Origin: UBA3951 sp050952125
GTDB taxonomy: Bacteria > Bacillota > Sulfobacillia > Fermentithermobacillales > Fermentithermobacillaceae
Reading direction: 5' to 3'
Assembly: GCA_050952125.1 (NCBI GenBank)
Contig: JBMNKK010000004.1
Span: forward strand, 372,001 to 436,000
DNA: 64,000 bases
Position 1 is the first letter of the stretch, and the number at the start of each line of letters is the position of its first letter. Made by a program: the position numbers and the translations under genes. This document shows, one piece after another, positions 57,041 through 64,000 of this stretch. The notes beneath the pieces were generated by a model that worked only from the letters and a program-made list of their open reading frames with translations, was not told the origin of the DNA and did no database searches.

Positions 57041-57661
57041 CTACTTGCCGGAAGACTCGGACTCAATAGTTATCTTTGTTACGGTATCCTCGGCCGTCAG
57101 CTGGTCAATGACCTCGATCCCCGAGGTCACCTTCCCAAACACCGCATATCCCCCATCGAGCCACTCAGCGTCAGACTTAAGCACATAGAACTGGGAAGTC
57201 GCCGAATTCGGATCGTTCGTGCGAGCCATACCCAAAGCCCCGCGGACATTCTTCAAAACGCGGCTCACCTCGAGTGGGATAGTCTCGTCAGATCCGCCGG
57301 AACCCGTAGCCGTTGGGTCGCCCGTCTGGACTACCCAGTCCTCAACTCTGTGCCACGTCAAGCCGTCGTAGAATCCGGCCTTAACCAATTTCTCGAAATT
57401 CGCCACCGTAACCGGCATAAGCTTGGGATAGACCTCGACCATAACCGTTCCTTTGCTTGTTTCCATCTTGACCGTATCGGTCACCGACAGCGCCTCCCTA
57501 ATGTCTTTCTGTTGCTGAACATACGTGAGCGCCACAACCAACAGGATCACGGCCAATAAGGCGGGCGGAAGATACTTAAGCCACTGATTACTGGCTGCAT
57601 CCGGCTTGGGAGGTGCTCCCGGAGCCTTCTTCTGTGCTTCTCTCTTGCTCTTCTTAGCCAT
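57041..57661 (-). CDS. Membrane-anchored cyclophilin-type peptidyl-prolyl isomerase
   Basis: The ATG at 57661 follows gagaggtg. A Lys/Ala/Pro-rich cytosolic start, one transmembrane helix (about residues 28-48), then a compact cyclophilin domain: VKMETSKGTVMVEVYPKLMPVTVANFEKLV, FYDGLTWHRV, VVQTGDPTATGSGG, ALGMARTNDPNSATSQFYVL and YAVFGKVTSG. Active-site Arg in HRV and Gln in SQFYVL are kept. It should fold proteins outside the membrane. Single gene. Confidence 0.88.
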   Translation of the reverse strand: MAKKSKREAQKKAPGAPPKPDAASNQWLKYLPPALLAVILLVVALTYVQQQKDIREALSVTDTVKMETSKGTVMVEVYPKLMPVTVANFEKLVKAGFYDGLTWHRVEDWVVQTGDPTATGSGGSDETIPLEVSRVLKNVRGALGMARTNDPNSATSQFYVLKSDAEWLDGGYAVFGKVTSGIEVIDQLTAEDTVTKITIESESSGK

Positions 57662-57892
57662 AACCGGCACCTCTCTTAGGAACACGTTCTCTACCCTATC
57701 ATTAGAGTGTTCGCACACTCAAAGGTTTCAACGCAGGACAGGCATTCATGCTTCTGCGCGGACTCGTCAGGCTCCTTTTCCCCTAAGTGTTAATAAAGTT
57801 TGATCCGGACGAAAGCTCGCGGAGGCTTGATTGCGCAAGAAACCTGACGAGGGAAAGAGCGTATAGAGTAATGAGTGAACTGCCTCAACTAG

Positions 57893-57921
57893 AAGGCCCT
57901 GTCCTATTCGGACAGGGCCTT
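57893..57921. terminator. Terminator downstream of the hydrogenase operon
   Basis: aaggccctgtcc and ggacagggcctt form a perfect 12-base stem with a 5-base loop, 15 bases after the hydA stop. Followed by tcgttc on the plus strand and ctagttg on the minus strand. Confidence 0.7.
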
Positions 57922-57935
57922 TCGTTCCGAACTGC

Positions 57936-59753
57936 TTACGCCAGCTTTCGCTTGCTATCCTTGAGGCTCGATGCACCCGACTCCATATCCCATTCCTTCT
58001 GATCGGTGTGCAGCAGGTGGTGAGCCGTCTCCGAACCCGGCTTGCCAAGGTAGTCCTTGTATAGAGTCTGGACCGAGGGATTCTCGTGAGAGAACCGGAT
58101 TGGAGCCGCGGCGTCCAGAGCGTACAGATTCTGCGTCCTTATAGGAGACAGATCCTGATCCTCTTGAGATATCGGCTGACCGCCGCCTCCCGCGCACCCT
58201 CCCGGGCACGCCATGACCTCAACGAAGTCATACTGCACGTTCCCATCCTTCAACGCTTCAACGAGCCTTCGCGCGTTACCCAAACCGCTAACTACGGCGC
58301 ACTTAAGGGTACGGCCGGGCAGCTCAAAGGTGGCCTCTTTCCATCCCTGCTGACCCCTCACCGCCTTGAACGCATCGGGTTCGGGATTCTTCCCGGTCAC
58401 CAGATAGTAGCCTGACCTCAGTGCCGCTTCCATGACGCCGCCCGTGGTCCCGAAGATCACGGCCGCACCGGTGGAATCTCCGAGTACGGAATCAAATTCC
58501 TCCTCGGCGAGGCTCTCGGCCAGCACACCTTCTTCTTTGATCATCGCGCAGAGCTCCCTGGTAGTCAGGACGACGTCAACGTCCTGCCCACTGCCTGCCG
58601 AGCGCATGGTCTCAAGGCCTGCTTCGTATTTCTTGGCCGTGCAGGGCATGATGGAGACCACGAAGAGCTTGTGCGCGGGAACGCCCAGCACTTCCGCATA
58701 ATAAGTCTTCGCGATGGCCCCGAACATCTGCTGAGGTGACTTTGCCGACGACAAGTTACCCACCAACTCGGGGTACTGGCCCTTCAGGAAGCGAACCCAC
58801 CCCGGGCAACAGGAAGTGAACATGGGGAACTGGGGCAGGCCCTTGACCTTCTTACCGGTCAGCCTCTCGACCAGCTCAGAGCCTTCTTCCATAATAGTCA
58901 GGTCTGCAGTGAAGCACGTATCTAGGACATAGTCGAATCCTAAGTGGCGGAGTGTAGCCACGAGGCGCTTCAGAGTGGCCGCCTCACGCGGCATACCGAG
59001 AGCCTCTCCCCACGCCGCTCTGACCGCAGGAGCAACCTGCACTACTGTGATCCGCTCAGGATCCCACAGAGCGTCCCACACCTTGTCCCGGTCACTCTTC
59101 TCGCTCAGGGCACCGACCGGGCAGTGCGTGACGCACTGGCCGCAGTAAGCGCAGTCGGTTGTGGCTAGGGGATGTCCAAAGGCCGGCTCCACTCGAGTCC
59201 TGGCTCCGGTACCGCCGATTCTCCAGACTCCCAGCGATTGAACTTTATCGCACACGCTGACGCACCGGTAGCAGAGAACGCATTTCTGCGGATCCCTCAC
59301 TATAGACGGGCTGGAGTCATCCTTCCGCTGTCCGATAGTCTCCTTACTGAGCCGGACGTTCCGCACTCCCAGCCTGTTTGCCAGCGTTTGAAGCTTGCAG
59401 TTCCCGTTTCGGGTGCAAGTCGGGCAGTCGCAGTTGTGTTGGGTGAGCATCATTTCCACTGCCATCCGCCGGGCGTGCCTGACTCGCGGGCTCACGGTCA
59501 ATATCTCCATGCCTTCCTGGGCAACCGTGTTGCAGGCGGTCACCAGTTTGGCCGAGCCCTTCAGCTCCACAACGCATACCCTGCACGCCCCGATCTCGTT
59601 GATGCCCTCCAAATAGCAGAGGGTCGGAATGCGGAGACCGATGGATTTTGCAGCTTCGAGAATGGTGGTCCCAGCTTTAACCTGGACGGTATGCCTATCA
59701 ATCTTCAGAGACACCATTTTCCCATTTCCGTTCGCGGGCTTTTCGGCTACCAT
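57936..59753 (-). CDS. hydA: [FeFe] hydrogenase catalytic subunit
   Basis: 605 residues. Order: [2Fe-2S] domain (CYLEGINEIGACRVC...C), His-Cys3 cluster (HNCDCPTC..GNC), two 4Fe-4S motifs (CVLCYRCVSVC and CAYCGQCVTHC), then the H-cluster domain with TSCCPGW (L1), MPCTAKKYE (L2) and EVMACPGGCAGGGGQP (L3); C-terminal small-subunit-like tail. All H-cluster cysteines and the proton-relay Cys are present. Its start overlaps the flavoprotein gene by 7 bases. Cytosolic, no signal. Group A type, probably paired with the next gene for NAD(P)H/ferredoxin coupling. Confidence 0.94.
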   Translation of the reverse strand: MVAEKPANGNGKMVSLKIDRHTVQVKAGTTILEAAKSIGLRIPTLCYLEGINEIGACRVCVVELKGSAKLVTACNTVAQEGMEILTVSPRVRHARRMAVEMMLTQHNCDCPTCTRNGNCKLQTLANRLGVRNVRLSKETIGQRKDDSSPSIVRDPQKCVLCYRCVSVCDKVQSLGVWRIGGTGARTRVEPAFGHPLATTDCAYCGQCVTHCPVGALSEKSDRDKVWDALWDPERITVVQVAPAVRAAWGEALGMPREAATLKRLVATLRHLGFDYVLDTCFTADLTIMEEGSELVERLTGKKVKGLPQFPMFTSCCPGWVRFLKGQYPELVGNLSSAKSPQQMFGAIAKTYYAEVLGVPAHKLFVVSIMPCTAKKYEAGLETMRSAGSGQDVDVVLTTRELCAMIKEEGVLAESLAEEEFDSVLGDSTGAAVIFGTTGGVMEAALRSGYYLVTGKNPEPDAFKAVRGQQGWKEATFELPGRTLKCAVVSGLGNARRLVEALKDGNVQYDFVEVMACPGGCAGGGGQPISQEDQDLSPIRTQNLYALDAAAPIRFSHENPSVQTLYKDYLGKPGSETAHHLLHTDQKEWDMESGASSLKDSKRKLA

Positions 59754-61582
59754 CTCGCAAGTCTGCCTCCTTCCAATGCTCCCGAACCGTGATGGTCACA
59801 TCTTAAGCAGCGACTGGCCTCATGAAGAGCCTCGTTTCTGTCCATACCTATCTCTACCTGGCTCCAGTCTTTCATACGCTCTGAAGCAGGCCGTTCACGT
59901 AGGTTGACTCTTCCAATGGGGGTCGCATCACTTGGAATTGCGGGGGGAATCTCAGGCTCTCCGAGGTCGCCCATGTTCCCTCCGATATAGTGGTCGATGT
60001 TGGCCGCGGCCACCTTACCGGCGGCTACGGCGCGGATAACCGTCGCGGGGCCGCTCACGCAATCACCGCCGGCGAAAACGCCGGGCATATCCGGAACCGA
60101 GAGGTCATTGTTGGCTACAAAGGCGTTGCGCGACGTGGCAACTCCTTCTTTTCCAAAGGTTTGAGACTCAATGTCCTGGCCTATCGCTACAACCACAACA
60201 TCGCAGTCAAGACAGATATCGGGTGCGCCCGACGGAACCGGCTTCGGCCGTCCCGACTCCTCAATGCTGCCAACGGTCATCCTCTGACACCACAGTGCCT
60301 TGACCTTCCCCCCATCGTCCTTCTCAACACGAAGGGGTGACAGGAGTTGCAGGATGTCTACGCCCTCATTAAGGGCTCCCTCGATCTCTAGTCGCTGGGC
60401 GGTCATATCTTCGGTCCTGCGCCTGTATGCGACTGTTACTTTTGACGCTCCGAGGCGGACAGCCGACCTCGCCGCATCCATGGCCACGTTCCCGCCGCCG
60501 ACGACTACCACTCTCTTGTCTTTCAGGTGAGGAGGTTTGCCAAGGCCGACATTCCGGAGCATCTCGACTGCCGGGATAACGCCTTTCGCATCCTCACCGG
60601 GTATGCGCAGTTTCTTGTCTCCATGCGCGCCTATAGAGATATACACGGCATCAAAGGACTTCCGGAGTGAATCCAGAGTGCAATCGACTCCAACCGTGAA
60701 GTTGGTTCTCACTTTGATGCCGAGGCTGAGCATTCCGCCTATCTCACGGTCAAGAGCATCCTTCGGCAGGCGGTATTCGGGTATGCCGTATCTCAGCATT
60801 CCGCCCAGGTCGGGTTGCCTTTCAAAGATTGTCACGTGGTGCCCTGCGAGAGCGAGGTAATAGGCTGCGGTCAATCCGGAAGGTCCTCCTCCGATGACCG
60901 CCACCGACTTGCCTGAAGAGGGAGCCGGGTCGGGAACGCTCACGTCTCCGGCCGCCTCAACCGCATAGCGCTTCAATCCTCTGACGTTGACGGCGTCATC
61001 CAGCATGGAGCGCCGGCAATGGGTTTCGCAGGGATGCTCGCACACCAGAGCACAGGCAAGCACGAAGGGGTTGTCTTTGCGAATCAGGCGGACAGCGTCT
61101 TGCGGTCTGCCGTCGCTTATGAGAGCTATGTATCCAGGCACATTGACGCCCGCGGGGCAAGCCGACTGGCAGGGAACCGGAGCGGCAAAACGCCCGACAC
61201 AATGCCCTTCCTCAACGTGCGAAGTGTAGTCTACTTTGAATTCGCTGATGCTCCGGAGCACCATCGCCGCGGCATCGGAACCGATAACGCAATCTGCCGT
61301 ATCTTTGACAGTCTCCGAAACTTCCTTCAGCAGCCTAAGAGTCTCCTCATCCGCCCGACCGCTCAAAATGTCGTCGAGCAGGTCTCCGATCCTGCCTAAA
61401 CCTATCCTGCAAGGAACGCACTTGCCGCAAGTCTGCGCATGGCACAGCCTTAAGAAAACCGAAGCCATGTCTACGGGGCAGATGCCAGGGGGCGCAGCCG
61501 CGAGCCTCCGTTCCATTTCCCGGACCATACGACCGACAACTACCTCGGCATCGTCCGGCGTATACACCGTGAGCCTACTCAC
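59747..61582 (-). CDS. NuoF C-terminal Fe-S domain fused to glutamate-synthase-like FAD oxidoreductase
   Basis: 611 residues. The beginning (residues ~35-115) has the NuoF-type cluster motif CGKCVPCRIG...C without the FMN/NADH-binding Rossmann domain. Then the Cys-rich Fer4_20 region (CQSACPAGVNVPGYI; CEHPCETHCRR) and a GltD/NfnB-like flavoprotein: VAVIGGGPSGLTAAYYLALAGH, VVVVGGGNVAMDAAR, VVVAIGQ, GVFAGGDCVSGP. Such proteins link [FeFe] hydrogenases to NAD(P)H through FAD. Start GTG after AGGGAGG. First gene of the hydrogenase operon. Confidence 0.88.
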   Translation of the reverse strand: MSRLTVYTPDDAEVVVGRMVREMERRLAAAPPGICPVDMASVFLRLCHAQTCGKCVPCRIGLGRIGDLLDDILSGRADEETLRLLKEVSETVKDTADCVIGSDAAAMVLRSISEFKVDYTSHVEEGHCVGRFAAPVPCQSACPAGVNVPGYIALISDGRPQDAVRLIRKDNPFVLACALVCEHPCETHCRRSMLDDAVNVRGLKRYAVEAAGDVSVPDPAPSSGKSVAVIGGGPSGLTAAYYLALAGHHVTIFERQPDLGGMLRYGIPEYRLPKDALDREIGGMLSLGIKVRTNFTVGVDCTLDSLRKSFDAVYISIGAHGDKKLRIPGEDAKGVIPAVEMLRNVGLGKPPHLKDKRVVVVGGGNVAMDAARSAVRLGASKVTVAYRRRTEDMTAQRLEIEGALNEGVDILQLLSPLRVEKDDGGKVKALWCQRMTVGSIEESGRPKPVPSGAPDICLDCDVVVVAIGQDIESQTFGKEGVATSRNAFVANNDLSVPDMPGVFAGGDCVSGPATVIRAVAAGKVAAANIDHYIGGNMGDLGEPEIPPAIPSDATPIGRVNLRERPASERMKDWSQVEIGMDRNEALHEASRCLRCDHHGSGALEGGRLARW

Positions 61583-61643
61583 ATCCGTTTCCTCCCTCTG
61601 GTTCTACTTCTGCTAGGACCAGATTCTTCCCACAACATTGTAG

Positions 61644-61660
61644 CACAACTTAACATTGTG
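61644..61660. promoter_or_regulatory. Inverted repeat in the hydrogenase promoter, Rex-like
   Basis: cacaa(cttaaca)ttgtg is a perfect 5-base inverted repeat with a 7-base spacer, near a -10-like TACAAT on the minus strand (61637-61642). It resembles a redox-sensor Rex operator (TTGTTAAnnnnTTAACAA type) only in its ends; the spacing is not the classical one. Next to it are two copies of aaatagcg (61661-61676). Confidence 0.35.
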
Positions 61661-61702
61661 AAATAGCGAAATAGCGCTTGTGTGTACAATCTAAAATAAA
61701 AC

Positions 61703-63766
61703 CTAGCGGCAGAAACCAGAAAGAGGAGCGGGTTTGAGAGTTACCCGGACATACGTAAGGCCGCACGCCTTTTCAACTCCGAGATTATACCCGTTTACTA
61801 CGCAGGAGTCCAGATGATCGGGGACGCGAAGGAGCACTTCGCTTTCATACCGGGCCTGGGGATGAAGAGACATCTTCACTTGTCCGTCTTGTTCTACGGA
61901 TCCGTCAACTTCGCATCCGGGGAATAGGTGACCCGTGCTGCCCAGCACTTCCCATTCACACTCACTCGCCTTGAGCAGACACTTCGAGGCAAAGGGTTCG
62001 ACTGCACCGATGTCTTCCAGGTGGCGCAGGCCCGGGATATCGGGATCGAAATACACTCCCGGCTCTATCCTAAAGTCTCGTCGCTTTGGTGTTAAGTTCG
62101 CCAACAGCACGTATTCCCGGTTCTCAATCTCCAGGCGGATTGTCCACGTGCCTCGCCGAGACTCGGCAGCTAAGACCTTCTTCTCTCGAAGCGGGAAATG
62201 GGAGCGGTACAAAGCCAGTTCATCAGGAGAGTACTCTGCCGGGTTGTCCGACATGAAGGCGATGCCGCCGAGAGCAAGATTGAGCCTGAAAAGGGTAACC
62301 CTCTGTTCTTGGCTCATCTTTTGGTTCGGAGTCCTGAGAATGAAAGCATCTGGGTCGAGAGAGAACGCTCGTCCGTGCAGGTGTCGTCTTGAGATAGCGC
62401 TTATGACCGAGTTCGCGGTGGATATGCGCTCGCGGTGTCCGAAAGCCCGCTGTAGCCCATTTTCCCAAGATAAGTGCACATTGGCTCCAACCCTGCAGTA
62501 GTCGGCCCTACCGAAGGCCGGCCCGAGGGGAACGCCGCCTGCGATCAATGTCTGCCCTCGAGTGAGTTCACGCAGAAGATCCATGGCGCCGGCCATGACG
62601 CCACCTCGAGTCTCAGAGCCTGAAGGACGCATCCCCGCAGCATACAAAAAGTCTGCCTTAACCAGTTCAAACCCCCACTCGCGCACCGCCTCAAACACCC
62701 TTTTCAGGTAATCCCTGAACTCGCCGTTTCGGGTGTCCAAAGCATAGAAGGGTCCTCCCCATCGAGGATTCCAGCCCGCGCGTACCGGCCTCCCCCGACC
62801 ATCCCTCAACAGCCAGTCGCGGTGCAGCCGCCACGCGGAAGACCATCTGGCGCAGACAAAGGGCGCCAGCCAGATCCCGGGGCGATAACCTGCGTCGCGA
62901 ACTGCTCGGGCCAGAGTTGCCATTCCTTTCGGGAACTCCGGGCCCGGCGTAAGCCAATCGCCTACGGATCGCTGCCAACCGTCATCGATCAGGAAGTAAT
63001 CAAGCGGAATGTCGCGCTTTTTTAGTTCAGCAAGATTTGCCAAGATAAGGTGTTCGGAGATGCGGTTGAAGTGATTGTGCCAGCTGGTCCAACCCGAGGC
63101 GGGGGTAGGCACATGAGCATCGTGCCCTTCCTCTGAATGCTGTGTATGTCTGCGCCGGTGTATTTCCCGGCAATAAGTGTCGAACACTTCGTTTTCGCGA
63201 CCGGGCAAGACCAAAATGTCCAGCGCCGTATATGGATCGCGGAGTTCTAGCCCGGAGCAGTCCCGGCTCACGCGGAGCAGGTTCTCCGGTGTTCTGAACT
63301 CGAACAGCGTGTACCCGGAATCTTCAGAGACGGAGCCGAAAAGAGTGATGTTACCATCCGGATTCCTGATGTATGAGTAAGTCCACCCGTGAAAAACACC
63401 CGGTTTGCCCGACGAACGGTAGAAGGTGTAGTCGCCGTTCCACTTTGAGAACAAAGAGACCGGCCAGCGTGGATTACGAATTCGCTCACGCAGGTCAAAC
63501 TCGCGACTTTCGGTCCAGGACTGGAATCCATTCACAAAGACCCTGCTGTGCTGGCTGACATCTGTCGAGATATCGATCGAGACGCTCTTCAGCACGATTT
63601 CCTCGCTCGGAATCAGTGTGAAGGTGAAGCGGTATCCGTCGGCTAGAGGGGTCCTATCTCCCCTTATGGACACACCGATCCTCTCAAGCGGCTGAACAGG
63701 GTAGAAATCGAAGGCCATTTCCTTGCCGCGAAAAGTATAGGTTATTTGCCCCTGTGTGATCAGCAT
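61703..63766 (-). CDS. GH36 alpha-galactosidase-like glycoside hydrolase, altered active site
   Basis: About 687 residues from the ATG at 63766 (gggggaggag upstream). Beta-rich N-domain, then a TIM barrel with SWHNHFNRI, LDYFLIDDGWQ, GIWLAPF, nucleophile region VKADFLYA (Asp) and YCRVGANVHLSWEN, where GH36/clan D enzymes normally carry the acid/base Asp in RxGxDV. Here the codon is AAT (Asn). A C-terminal beta domain follows (EYVLLANLTPKRRDFRI). No signal peptide, so cytosolic. Substrate assumed alpha-galactosides, but activity may be changed. Confidence 0.75.
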   Translation of the reverse strand: MLITQGQITYTFRGKEMAFDFYPVQPLERIGVSIRGDRTPLADGYRFTFTLIPSEEIVLKSVSIDISTDVSQHSRVFVNGFQSWTESREFDLRERIRNPRWPVSLFSKWNGDYTFYRSSGKPGVFHGWTYSYIRNPDGNITLFGSVSEDSGYTLFEFRTPENLLRVSRDCSGLELRDPYTALDILVLPGRENEVFDTYCREIHRRRHTQHSEEGHDAHVPTPASGWTSWHNHFNRISEHLILANLAELKKRDIPLDYFLIDDGWQRSVGDWLTPGPEFPKGMATLARAVRDAGYRPGIWLAPFVCARWSSAWRLHRDWLLRDGRGRPVRAGWNPRWGGPFYALDTRNGEFRDYLKRVFEAVREWGFELVKADFLYAAGMRPSGSETRGGVMAGAMDLLRELTRGQTLIAGGVPLGPAFGRADYCRVGANVHLSWENGLQRAFGHRERISTANSVISAISRRHLHGRAFSLDPDAFILRTPNQKMSQEQRVTLFRLNLALGGIAFMSDNPAEYSPDELALYRSHFPLREKKVLAAESRRGTWTIRLEIENREYVLLANLTPKRRDFRIEPGVYFDPDIPGLRHLEDIGAVEPFASKCLLKASECEWEVLGSTGHLFPGCEVDGSVEQDGQVKMSLHPQARYESEVLLRVPDHLDSCVVNGYNLGVEKACGLTYVRVTLKPAPLSGFCR

Positions 63767-63939
63767 TGAGTCCCGGACTCCTCCCCCAAGGCTCATTCAA
63801 ACACTAGGCATATCGACAACTGGGGCGAAGGTTTTGAGTGTTCTCGCGAGTTCTGAGTCAATCCTCCCTTAGGGGCGGATATTACCAGGGAAACAGGCGC
63901 GGTTGTCGAAGATTGCTTATCGGAGGGAGCCGATCAGCA
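63767..63939. other. Intergenic region with a single copy of the tandem-repeat motif
   Basis: No gene is seen. The stretch 63872-63894 (gggcggatattaccagggaaaca) agrees with repeat copy 2 of the 3.7 kb array in 19 of 23 positions. A ribosome-binding-like cggaggga lies at 63921-63928. Confidence 0.4.
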
Positions 63940-64000
63940 TTGCACATAGCAACTATCGCAGACAATTCAGACTGGACTCTGAGAAGAATCACACTGGACA
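63940..64000 (+). CDS. Possible start of a gene running out of the window
   Basis: From TTG at 63940 the frame stays open to the end, reading MHIATIADNSDWTLRRITLD. A ggaggg site lies about 12 bases upstream, rather far. Twenty residues do not allow a family call. Confidence 0.25.
   Translation, partial: MHIATIADNSDWTLRRITLD

Overview
The window reads as chromosome of a spore-forming anaerobic member of the Bacillota (Clostridia or Limnochordia-like) of moderately high GC. Three things point there: sporulation genes (spoVT, yabP, yabQ, a SpoVB/MurJ-type flippase, abrB, veg), a gene order close to the origin-proximal region of Bacillus subtilis, and a fermentative redox set ([FeFe] hydrogenase with a flavoprotein partner, aldehyde:ferredoxin oxidoreductase with a MoaD-like carrier, tyrosine phenol-lyase-type enzyme, isoaspartyl and D-amino-acid amidohydrolases). 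I do not name a genus.

1-20.6 kb is accessory. It holds the end of a P-type cation ATPase, an AraC-BtrH-like fusion next to a paralogue without the HTH, a short tandem repeat before an isoaspartyl dipeptidase, an N-acyl-D-amino-acid deacylase operon, and a short-chain dehydrogenase remnant. A five-gene signalling/export operon follows (LytTR regulator, minimal histidine kinase, two ABC exporter half-transporters, lipoprotein), then an SPFH protein with a ribbon-helix-helix partner, two methyltransferases (one with a damaged N-terminus) and a complete tyrosine T-box in front of a beta-eliminating lyase.

20.7-47.9 kb is a conserved housekeeping block, mostly on the minus strand. It follows the B. 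subtilis metG-to-yabR order with local changes: S1 protein, yabP, yabQ, divIC, rqcP, hup, mazG, flippase, spoVT, mfd, pth, rplY, prs, glmU, NTP transferase, ispE, Nal1-like protease, veg, RNase H-like protein, rsmA, yabE, tatD, metG, abrB, rsmI, ricT, holB, darA, tmk and a PLP decarboxylase. Many genes overlap by a few bases, suggesting long polycistronic units.

48.1-53.5 kb is a complete rRNA operon on the minus strand (16S, tRNA-Ile, tRNA-Ala, 23S, 5S) with a near-consensus promoter and a terminator. 53.7-64 kb holds an excisionase-type HTH protein, the MoaD/AOR pair, a membrane-anchored cyclophilin, the two-gene hydrogenase operon and a GH36 alpha-galactosidase-like gene whose expected acid/base residue appears changed.

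The most unusual feature is the tyrosine T-box controlling a tyrosine-lyase-type enzyme: an amino-acid starvation switch attached to what is normally a degradative enzyme.
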